Source: Symsagittifera roscoffensis
Taxonomy: Eukaryota > Xenacoelomorpha > Acoela > Convolutidae
DNA length: 64,000 nucleotides
Assembly: GCF_963678635.1 (NCBI RefSeq)
Contig: NC_087065.1
Coordinates: forward strand, 26,805,254-26,869,253
Direction: 5' to 3'
Made by a program: the position numbers and the translations under genes
Shown: piece by piece, positions 22,201 through 34,200 of the stretch
Layout of the letters: every line of letters begins with the position of its first letter
How positions within the stretch are numbered: position 1 is the stretch's first letter
The notes under the pieces: model-generated
What the model saw: the letters and a program-made list of their open reading frames with translations, nothing else
What the model was told of the DNA's origin: nothing
The model's database searches: none

Positions 22201-25200
22201 TCGGTTGAGTTATCATTTTGTTCTGTGTTTGTCAGATGTGGTTCATTTTGAATGATTTTTAATCCTGTGAAAGAATATAATTGAGTTAATTCGCGGAGTG
22301 CGTATTCTTTTGGGTAATAAGGTAATAGGTTGTTTCGGTGTTGAACAATTTCTTTTTTGTCTGAGTCGGTGATTTTATATGTGACATCAGTGGGTTTTGC
22401 AATTATTTGGTATGGTCCTTTTCGAAGGGGTTGTAATTTTTTAGAAATTCCTTTTTGAGTATTAAAATTAGGTATTAAAACAAATGTTCCAATTTTTAAA
22501 TCGGAGGCTGGTTTAAAACGTGAATTGATTTGTTCATTAATGTTTTGTCTTTGTAATAACTTTTTTGTTATTTTTTGATAAATTTCATTGTGTTTTTTAT
22601 CTCTATTTAGAATCCATTCGGTGTGTGTACCGGAGGCTAGTTTAAGAATTTGTGGGTGATGAAAATGATCTTCATCGTGTGTATGTAAAGGTAGGTTATA
22701 ACAAATTGAATCTTTATTTGGTTGACAATAACCTTGTGCGTTTTTATGAGAATTTGCTGTAAACATTATTGGTTTGCGTGGCTTTTGGTTAAAAACCATT
22801 TCGTATGGTGACATTCCTAAAGTTGTCGTAATTTGTGAATTATACGCTAAGGGAAATAATTTTACATCTGCTGACCATTCGGTATATTTTGTATCATTTC
22901 CGTTGATGATACATCTAAGATATTCTTGTAATGAACGGTTCATACCTTCGACTAAGCCGTTTGTCCAAGGTGCATGAGATGTACGTGGTTTGTGTTTAAT
23001 GTTATATAAATGACATAGTGTAATAATTTCATTATTGATGAATTCTGTACCGTTGTCTGTAACTAAAATTTCTGGTAGTCCGAATTTTGCTATCCAGTGT
23101 TCATAGAGTGTTGTGTAAGCGTAATAAGCGTTACAATGTGGTACTGGGTTAAGTGCTACATAATGTGTAAATGCGTCAACAATTACCATAATGTAGGAGT
23201 TTCCTTCGGATGAGGGTGAAATTGGTCCTTTGGTATCAAATGATATACGATGGTTAAAGTACAAGCTTTGTCCTTTAAAATCTTGTTTTTGTGCTATTTG
23301 TTTTTGATTTGGGTAAGGTTTGTTTAGTTGACATACTATACAGTCATTGCATAGTACTTTTATCCAAATTGGTGCATTTGGGAAGTAAAAATTTTGTATA
23401 AAATTTGAATATGTTTTTTCTGATCCAGAGTGTCCTTTAATATTTTGTGTATGTGAAATATTAAAAGCTATAAGAATCATACTTAAAGGGAGACATGGAA
23501 CTGTAGATTCATTTAGGTTATATTCTAAAAGGTCTGTATTTTCGTTAATTGTTGTGTTGTTAAATTTGCGAAAGTATCGGAGTAGTGTTTTGTTTCCTAG
23601 AATGGTTGAATCTGCCTTGACAGGTTTAGTTTTATATTTGTGCCATGATTTCAGTTGTCGAATTACTGGGTCAAGGTTTTGATATTGTTTCAGTGATGAA
23701 ATTGTAATCGTTTCTGTTGGAGGGAGAAAAATGTTTTCAATTTCGAATTTAGATAAAGGTATTGTATCAAGTGGGTCGTGAAGGTCAAAAACTTGATTTA
23801 TTGTGTATTTTGAATCATTTGTTTGTGGTCCTGATAAATTTATTTTATCAGTTAAATCTTCTTTTTCTATTAGTGGAAAATGGTCTTTTTTAGGCAGGTG
23901 TTGTTTTGTTCGTTTTTGTTGGGTGTTATTTTTTATCCATTGAGAATATGGGATTGGTTTGAAAGTTGATGTTCCAAGTAAATCAACTTCATAATGATTA
24001 TTTTGACAATCTAAATAAAGTGGGAAATGTTGTAAATTATTTATTTGTGATTGTTCAATATCAGTTTTTACTGCATATTTGCATTCCAATCGGGGTGATG
24101 TTTCGTTTTCTGCAAGGTAGAATTTTATGTTTTTGGGTATTTCAACTGTTGTTTTTCGTGTAAGTAATTCAGGTGGTGTATTTCGACTTAAGGTGTCTGG
24201 TAATGCAAGATTTTTTCCTGCAGTCCAAACTATATGTAAGTTTGGAAATTTCATTAGAATTAGTTGAAATCTGTAGACTCGGTGGTTTGGGTTAGATTTT
24301 TGTGTAAATAGAAAGATGATTGGTTTATGGTCTGTGAATAGAACTGTTGGATGTTTTGATCCAAGTATCAGAAATTCATATTCTGTCAGTGTATATATTA
24401 TGGCTGTACATTCTCTCATTAGAGTTGAGAGTCGTAGCTCTGCTTGAGTGAATAATCGAGAATTTGCTGATATGAGGTTCATTTTATTTGTACCATTATG
24501 TGATTGTAATAGTGCTGCACCGATGCCAAAGTTCGAAGCATCGCACATTGCATAAAATGGTTGATTTGAATCTGGGATTGTGTTTGAAATTTGTTCAGTT
24601 AAAAGTTTCTTTATTTCTTCAAATCGTGTTTGATGTTCGGTGTTCCATTCAAAATTATTTTGTTGTCTAAGGATGTTATAAAATGGTCGTAGATATAATT
24701 GCATTTTATAAACATATTTACTTAAAAAGTTTAACATTCCAAGAAATTCTTGGATTTTCTTTTTATTTGTTGGTGGTTGAAGTTTTTGAATAGCGTCAAT
24801 GCGTGATTTCAATGGAGTGATTGTTTCTCTTTCTATATTATGTCCTAAGAATTTAACTCTTGTCAAAAAGAAGTGTGATTTATCGGGGGCGGCCTTCAGA
24901 TTTTCGTTCTGAAGTATTTGGTGATATTTTTCTAAAACATTGAACATTTCGTCTTTTGTTTGTGATTGCATAAAAACATCGTCTAAATAGGTGATTGCGT
25001 TTTTCTTGAGTATTAGTGGTCTAAAAATTTTGCTCATAAAAGCTGAAAATGCTGCTGGTCCTATGGATATTCCATAGAATAAGCGGTTGAATTCGTATTG
25101 TTGGTTTCCGATAACAAATTGTGTTAAACGTCGTGATTGTTCATCTAGTGGCATTTGATTGTATGCACTATTCATATCGGCGGTTGTAAAGTATTTGCCG

Positions 25201-28200
25201 TTTATTTTTGTTAAAATAACTTGTATTGGTTCAATGGGCCAATTACATTTTGATTCATCTATAAGTGAATTAAGGTATCTAGCATCGAGAACGATTTTTA
25301 ATGATTCTCCTTTAGCTAGAATGATAACAGGGTTGATAAATGTGTTGCCTTTTGGTTGTTCTTCTTTATTAACTGGTGATATAATGTTGTATTGTTCTAA
25401 AATATCGAGTAATCTGTTTACTTTATCATGTAAGTGAATTGGTACTTTACTTGCTCTCTGTTTTTTGAAAACTGCGTCTGGTTTTAACGGGAGATGTAGT
25501 GATGAACTGATTTTTCCAACATCGAATTTTGATGTTGCATAGACTGATGAATATTTAATTAGTTGTTTGGCTAACTTTTCAAATTCGTCTTGTGTTATTT
25601 GTGAATGTTGGAAATTAAACATTGTTAAAAATTTCTGTTGGTCCTCTGTGTAGTTACTTATGTTGAATGTAGGTTTGAAATATGGAGTTTTTGTGAAATA
25701 ATCCGTATTTCTGTTTTCGTTACTTATTATATTATTTATAGATAATTCTTCATTAAGAATTGTAGATTGGCAAATATCTAGTAATTGGAGTATATTATTT
25801 ACGCGATAGGCTTTTTCGTGTATTGGTGATATTGTAGCGTTGGTTTCACAATATCCTAAAAGTCCTAAAGGTAATGTTACTTGGTAAGGTGTGTTGTTAT
25901 AGACATGTAAGGAAATGATATCTGAATTCGAATTTTTCAAATATTTTATGGATGAGATTGTGATTTTGAAAAATTTGTGAATAGGTTTGAATTCAAAATC
26001 TGACATATAAAATTTTTGTTTGTTTTGCTCTTTATCATATTGGTGAACTTGTTTGATTGAAAAATTATAGATATTTCCTGATAGTGGTTTTAGGTGTTTT
26101 CTTTGTTGGTTAAATATCGGGTAGAATTTTGAAAAGAATGGTGGTTGTTTATTTAATCTTTGAAAAAATGTTAAGGATGTTTCTTTTGTTTTTGTATATT
26201 TATCTTTGATTAATATTTTACTATTTAGTATGTTAATTGTCGGTATATACTTCGAAATAAATGGTATTCCAATGATATTATATTTAATATCAGTGATATG
26301 GAATATTTGTTTAAATGGTTTATTTAAAATTTTGCTTTGTTCCATTGTTCTGGTGGGGAGGAGAAATAATTGAATTTTTCCGTAGTTTATCAATGTTGAT
26401 CCTTGTGCTGTTGCTAGTTTGCTGGAGGTTTCAAGAGGTATTAGCTTTGGGTGTAAGGTTTTTATTTCATTCCATGTGGGGATGTTTATTATGTTTGATT
26501 CTGCTCCTGAATCAATTAAAAAATCTATTTCAAGGTCTGGTGGTTGAAATTCTTTATTTCTTGGGCTTTCTAAGAGAAATGGTATTGTCCAAATTTTTTC
26601 TTTGGGTTGTTCTTTTTGTATATTTTGATAAATGTGGTTTGTATTCAAGCATTTTGTTTTGGTAGTTTTATTGGTTTGATTTGTAGTGTTAATCTCATTT
26701 GTTTCTTGCGTCGTTGGTGTGGAATTTATGGGTGTAGTGTAATAATTTTGAAGAAATTCTGATTGATTTTCATATATGTGTGATGAAAAGGGTTCTTCAT
26801 ATATGACAGGTTCATAGTCATTTTCGACTTTTATCATATTGATAGAAAGAGTGTTTTCAGTATCACTTTCTGAATCTGATGATGTGCAGTTTATTTGATT
26901 GAGTTGTAACGTATCAGTTACCGTGTCATCAATACCTGGAGGGTCTGATGTCGTTTCTGGACTAGACTGTACTTGATTGATTTGTCTTTGATGTTTAGGT
27001 GTACTACTTCTGTGGCGATTGTTAGAATTATTATAGTTATTATTATTCCGGTGTGGTGATTGGGAATAATTTCTATAACGATTATTATAACTTGAGTGTC
27101 GATTTTGTGAATTATTTCGCGATCTGTTTTGGTAATTATTGTTTGGTCTGTTATAGTTCGATCTATTATATGAGTTATTCCTTGATCGATTGTTCGAGTA
27201 ATTCTGGTTTCGGTTGTTTGAATAACTTCTATTTCGATTATAGGAGTAGTTTCTATTCCTATTGTATGATGAATTTCGTGATTGGTTGTTTGGATAGTAG
27301 TTATTTCTTGATTGGGAATTAGATCTAGAAACAAATCGTTGTGTATTTGAATTTGATCTGGAGTAGTTATTTCGACTATTTGGTCGATTGTAGTGATTCT
27401 GTGATGAATTATACGTGTTTCTTCGTTCTGGTGATCTTCCTCTATAACTTGAGTTATATGGTGATTGATTTCTTGTATAGTTTGTATTGTTCGGGAGTGG
27501 TTTTCCTGAACTGTTGTTGCTGTAGACTGTTTTGTTCGGTAGATTTTGATCTTTTTTCATGTATTGATAGAAGGATTTATTTGGTTCTTTATATTTTTGA
27601 GGTTTATTTTGATTGTCTTGCTGTTTTTGTCTACATTCGGAAATACTGTGTCCGTATCGTCGGCAATAATTACACCATTTTTTGAAAGATGGTTTGCCTT
27701 TAAAGTTTGGGTTCTTTTCGTAAATATTGAGTATTTCAGTGATTTTTTCAACGAGGTCTGTCTCTGATTCTTGTATATTATTAATATTAGTGGGAGTCGT
27801 TTCAATTTTGTTAACGTATTGTAATTTCAGATTTTCCGTTTCTTCTAGTTTCATCGTGATTTCTGCTTGTTCTAATTTGTCTACTAGTTTTCGAAAATCT
27901 AAATCGGGTTCTCGAATTGAAGAAGGATGGGATGCTCTCTTTTTTATTGCTATTTTCCTTAATTGTGGTGTTAAGGTCATCATTAAGATTTCTGTCATCT
28001 TTGTGTTTTTATAGTCGTGCGTATTTAGTGAATATGCTTTTCGAACTAGTGTTTCGATTCGTACTGCTATTTGCTTGATGGTTTCGTTTGGTAATCTGCG
28101 AATTTCATTACATAAAACTCTTTGTTGTTGTTTGTTTCTTTCGGAGTCAAACATTTTTGAAAATTCTTGTGTAAATCTTTTCCAGTTTGATTTTATTTCT

Positions 28201-31200
28201 AGAGGTAGTACTGAAAACCATTTTTGGGCTGCGCCATCTAAGGTTGTTTGTATTAACGCTGTGCGTCGATGTATCCAATTTTGATGTAGTGGCGTATTAA
28301 TTGGTTCAGGTCCAATATTTAAAATCAGGTTTGCTGTTACTGCATTTAAATAATCTTCTACGGAGTATTCAGGGTCTGTTCCTGTGAAAACCATTAAAGG
28401 TTTGTTTGATGTTATTGATGATCCACCCATAAGGTATGGATTCATTGTCATTTGTAATGATTCTGCTGCATTTGGCATTTGAGAAAAATTTGAAAGTTGG
28501 TTTCTTGTTATTTCATGTTGTTGGAGATAATATGGGAGTGGTATTTCATTTTGCATTTGTGATGCTTGATACGAGTGTGCAGTCATTGGATTTTGTTGTT
28601 GAATTGGTTGAAAAGATTGTGTATTAATTAGATTTTGTTGTTCAATTGGTTGTTGATGTTGTGCATCTATTGGTTGTAGAGAAAAATTTCTATAATTTGT
28701 ACGTGTTGTCTGTATTCCTTGTCTACGATATTCTTGTGTATTTGGTCCAAATATATCTGGTTGTAAGAAATCATCATCTGAGGATAAGTAATCCATTTGA
28801 TAAGATGTCTGTTTTTTATTTTTATTTTGTTGAAAAAATGGGTAATTTTCACTGTGATCCTGTGGAGGATTTGTTTGGAAATTTATTGAATTAGGTTGGG
28901 TCATTGGGTTATCCCAATTTCGAGATCTTGTATATTGGTTAAAATTTCTTTGTGGTTGATTATATGTTTTTGATGGATGTGTATAATTATAATTATGGTC
29001 TGCAAAGTTGTTTCTAGTAAATGTTTTGCGTGTTTTTGATGGTATTGTCATGGGTCTGTATGTTTGGTAATCCATATGTGAATATTTAGGGGCAACCGAA
29101 GGTTTAACGGTTGATTGTAAGGTTACCTGTGTTTGTGAAGGATTTGTATTTCTTGGTGTTGTTAAATTTGGGCGTATTGGTGAAATACTTTGTTGTGTAG
29201 TTGTTGTTTGCACAATTTCTTCATTTATGAAGTGTGATGGTGTCTGGATATCTTGTTGAGTAAGATTCCTAGTTCCATTGAGGTTTTCATGGTGTATGAC
29301 TGTAGAGTTTAAACTATTATTTTGTGTATCGGGCAAAAATGTATTATAGTTTAATGGTGTTGCATCAATAGTTAATGGTATTACTTTTACATAATCTCTT
29401 ATGTAAGATATCGTACTTATTGCTTGACTTGAGATTGATTGTGGGAAATTTATGAATGCATAATGAGACCATTCGGGGTCCCAAATATAGTCTGACTGTT
29501 CTGTGATGGCGGTATCATCGTTTGAATTTTGAGGTCTGAAATTTTTTCTTGCTTGTGCAATTAAATCAATATTATGTGTGAAATAATCTATTATGAACCA
29601 TGCTAAAATTTTTTGTAGATCGTGTTTTGTATGTTGTGAAACGTCGTCTTTCGTGAAATTTTCTTTTATGATGTTTAAATAACTAGAGAATAGTGTGATT
29701 TCATGTCGTACTCTTAAATGTTTAGATGTTTCTGTCGGTGAGACATTTGTTATTGGGGTTTCGTTTTCTAATATCGAAATATAACTATATATTATTGCGA
29801 AAACTTCATTGGTGAATATGGAGTTTGCTCTTTGCGAGTTTTGATATTGGATACTTTTTATGTATTCTGAGAAAACTTTTGAAAATTCTAAATCAAGGTC
29901 GTCTGTTTGAATTGTATATTTTCTATTATTATGGTTTGGTGAGGTGAATTCTATGGAGTAGATTCCATACTGTTGTGTTATGTTGCATATATCTTTTAAG
30001 TAGTGGTCTATGATTTGTCTTTTGATTTTTACATCTGGGAACTCTGTTTTACATGGACTAATTCCGGGTTCAAATAAATTTAATAGTAAATTTTTGCAAA
30101 ATATATGTTGTCCTCTATCGGTATCTGCATCTACTATAAAAGGAAAGATTTCATCATCATCTGGACTTTCTTCACCTGGGGTGTGCGTTGAGCTCATTTT
30201 TTCGTTCGATGACTGTTAATATGTAATTATCAATGTGTCTAATTGGTTGATTCCAATTGTATAAATGTACTGGTTTGTGTTTATACTGCTTTTTTATTCT
30301 TCTTTTTCCTCTTTTTGATGAATTTGAAGTTGTTTCTGAGTCAGAAAAATATAATTGATCGTGAATTGGGCAATTTTTATCAATTGATTCTTTTAGTTTG
30401 TAAAGTTCGTCTAAACTGTTGGTTTCTGATTCTGAAAATGCGTTTCGATTTTTTGAAAATCTTTTTCGTGTTATTTGTCTTTGTTTCGTTATTATTTTTC
30501 TTTTTAGTGTTTGTCGTTTTGTTCGAATGTATCCAACTGTTTGTGTATGAGGTGTGATTACAAGGTCGTATTTTTTGTTATCTATTTCACAATTGTGTAA
30601 AACGATTGTTTGTTTATTTCCTAGGTTTTTAAATGACATAAGGTTTAGGATGACGGATGCAAAGGGTTGTTAAATGATTTCTATTTTCTTAAACTGTTAG
30701 TTCTTACGATTTTTTGGTGAGCTTAACCTGGGTCTATTTGTTCAGGGTTGGAGAGAAAAGTATATCGATTCCGAAGAATGATTTTATACCTTCTCGTGGC
30801 TAGTATAAGCTAAGGTGTTAACTTACTTAATCTTACTTAGGGGTAGTGATTGTGTTCAAGGGTTGGAGAATAGTAAATCGATCCACAAGGTTCAGGTATA
30901 ATTAGAACGCGAGTAGTTCGTTAGATACTATTTTAAACTTACTAAGTCTAAGATTTATCCTGGGTCTGGTAAGAGGGGGGGTCAAGTGAAGGATGAATAA
31001 CCGAAGTTCTTCACTGTTTATCCTAATTTGAATGATTAGTTTTGTTTAAAAATTTCTATTAGTCTTAGGTCTTTAGAAAGGGTTGGGTAGTGAATCGACG
31101 TTTGAGGTCGTTAGACACTAATTAAGTGGGTGGGGGAGAACAAAGTTGTTCTGTTTGATCCAAGGATAAGCCTTGATGATCAATTTTTGAAATTTAATTA

Positions 31201-34200
31201 AGTAGAAAATGATTTAAGATCCAAGGATAAGCCTTGATGATCTGGTTTTAAAATTAAGTGAATTTAAGTTTTAATAAAATTTTAAATGTGTGTAAAGGAA
31301 AGATTTAGTGTTTTGATGATATTAGTGGGTTTATGATTGCTGTTATGTTTTAGGTGATGGAGCTGGAACAACAGGATGATTTATGATTACTAACCATTTA
31401 TTGTCATGCTACTAATTTTTATTTTTATTTTTCAATAAATATTTTTCAAACATGTTTTGTATATTACTGCAGTTTTAGGAAAACGATCTTAGATCTTTTT
31501 ATCAATCGTTATTGTATATTAATAATTTTGTTTAGCGCCTGTAATGATTTTGAAGATTAGCTTCAAGGTTTTATGTTTGCAAATGGAAATCTAAATTCAT
31601 TGCAAGTAGTATTCGAAATATAAAAGTTTGTTCTGGCTTTTGCCGAACTATCATATAACTATACGGTAAGTTTCTACTTTGTCGTATGTCGTCTTTGGTT
31701 CGAGGTCTTCTTCCAATTCCGGGTAGTTCTGTTATGGTTCGGAATATTGGCTCTGATCTATTGAGTCGTAGAGACATTTCGATTAAATTATTGTCGTATA
31801 ACATTTTGTAAATGTTTTTGTCTAATTTCTAATCTATTTTGGTTAATTCTAAGCTATTAAGGTCTTGTTCGAGACTTATGGTCGCACCAGATGAGTTAGG
31901 TCTGGGTTGTATAACTCATAGAGTAATTTCGGATAGGGTACACCGTCTGCTCGTCACGCTATCTTATTTTCGGCCGGATAGATTCGTGCAACTTCTTAGT
32001 CTAATACCGATCCTAATCTTACTCTTATACTATCTAGTCTCAGGTTGTTTAACTAGTCTCTGCTAGGCTCAATAGATCTAGGGTATACTGGTTTATTGCG
32101 GTTTCTGAAGTGCTCGGGAGAGTCCAACTAATTTCTAAGTTAAATTCAAATCTCTCTGGTGCTGAAATTACAAGTAACTTCAGCACTTACAAATAAGTGG
32201 GTTGTTAGTTAGATGGATCATGATTGGTTAATATTAAATACTTTACATTGGTAAAACATTTAATTTATCCAATCATAAAATATAGTTTAGATCAGGTTCC
32301 AATTTCCCAGCGGAATAGTAAATTTATTATCCAGTTTTTTCTAGTTGAATCAGTTTTATCAATCATAAGTGTCAATCATAAATTGTTTTTGAAGTTCATA
32401 GAGCTTTGAGGGCACAACTTTGTTGTTTCTTTGAAAGTTGAAAAAAAAATTTCAAAAAAGTATCAGTAAATTTTTTATAGTCGCTCTTCTCCGCTTTGAT
32501 AATTTTTCGATCACAGCAGTTGAAACGATCTTCTCATTTTGCCGCCCGATTTGTCTCCTGGCAAAACACATGTAACACTTTGAACTTACATAAAATCACT
32601 GTTACCCTCGTTGCCGTTGAGTAAAAGCTAGGGCGATATAAGAACAGGTATCCTCTGCTAAAGACAGGAGCTCGATCTGACACTTGACTTAAGAATATAA
32701 GAACTACCACGCGCTCTTGCCTTTGGTTGAAGAATGGAACACTTTGATTGTGGAATTCAAATAAATACTTTCTCTTTCTAATTAAAATCTTGTTTAGAAC
32801 TCAGATGATGTTCTGGTCCATATAGCAGTGAGCCAGCACGGCATCAGCGTGTTCCAGCACTTTCAGAAGTCCAACTCGTTCGCGTTCTCCAAGATCCGAA
32901 AGTTGAGTTTCAAGAAGAAAGCTTTCGTCATCAAACTTCTCACAGACGCAGTGTCCTCCTTCAACCAGTCAACAGTTGAATACCTGATGACCAGCAGGAA
33001 TGCGTGCAAGAGGTTCTGGAAGGACTGCATTGAGCACCACGCCTTTTTCAGACTCCCCCATAATGAACATGCTATCAAACCACAGAACTCAGTCAAGATC
33101 CTACAGTCAGGGTCCTCATTTAGATACGCGTAAGTTGAAGGCATCTGAGTTTCCCACTCTTGAAACATAACAAGTGTGCTGCTCAAATTTATGGATATAG
33201 GTTTATTGCGAGTCTATGCCATCGATGAAAACGAATCGAAAACGAAAAAAATGAACAGGCAATGTTTTTTTTTGTTTTAGAGGAAGAACACAGCGAGAAA
33301 TGGCTGAACAAGTGCGAAGTACAAACCAAGCTAGGCTACAAGTGAGAAGGTGAGTTAATAAACCAGGCATCTATCTATCTAGCAATGATACCTAAATAAC
33401 GAGTTGAATTATAATCTGATTTGCCATAGGCCTGGAAGCAGTATAGGAGCACCAATCAGCAAAACCCTGCCGGCGAAATCGTTCGAGGCCTCGCCCGCAA
33501 CGGTATCTCAGATGACTCCGGGAACCCCTGGAAGCATGTCTGGGATGCAGATGGTGCCTGGAATGGGCATGCAGATGGTCCCTTCTACCATGCCTCCAAA
33601 AAGACAGGAGATGGACCCTAACATGATTCTGATGCAACAGCAACAACAGATGATTCAGGGCTCAATGCATGGATCCATGCAACAGTTGCAGCAACCTGCA
33701 GTTGCCATTGCTCCCTTCAATCGGATGTCAGCGACATCTCCACTTCCCCAGCAGCTGATGTCTGGGACCCCTTTGTTGAACAGGAGTGGTACTCCTTTAA
33801 ATGACGGATCCCAGCCAATGCGACCTCAAATGATCCCCTTGGCAATGTCCAACCAAGGCATTAACCAAATGGGTATGCAGCTGATGTCTCCAGGGGAGCA
33901 GCAACAACATCAGCAGATGATGCAGCAGCAGCAAAATTTGCCCCATCTCCCCCCAAACAATTATCACCCTCAATTGCCTCCCCATCTAACGAAGCAGTAC
34001 CACCCAGAAAGTGGAATCTCAGGGGAGGTGATTCAAGAGAATGACTCAGATCACGATTATGAGAATTACCCAGTTAACGGCGAAGGTCAGCAGCAAAATC
34101 ACAACCAGACACAAAACGCTATGATTGAGCATTCAAGCGTTCAGATGATGGGCGGGAACGCACAGATGATGCGGCCTCCCAGTCGTCAGCGTGACTCAAT

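Larger units (their letters stand above)
13378..32301 (-). mobile_element. Giant Ty3/Gypsy-type LTR element with envelope (retrovirus-like), 18.9 kb
   Basis: Two 410-base LTRs with TG...CA ends differ at a single base (A 13387 versus T 31901) and are flanked by a 4-base ATTT duplication, so the insertion is recent. The element reads on the minus strand: 5' LTR, primer site, long leader with repeats, a 155-codon ORF, one fused Gag-Pol ORF, two small hydrophobic ORFs, a Met-less 378-codon frame, an envelope glycoprotein, a 601-codon ORF, a 1.6-kb 3' part, and the 3' LTR. All major frames are open. The coding strand is rich in A and C and poor in G, unlike the host exons. Gypsy-type elements with env are usually well under 12 kb, so the size and the extra genes stand out. 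It lies antisense in FARP intron 5. Confidence 0.97.

Noticed and set aside
26918-27334. 138-codon minus-strand frame inside gag-pol
   Set aside because: It is an alternative frame of the Asn/Arg/Ser/Tyr repeat tract; its Ile/Thr repeats come from the same low-complexity DNA.
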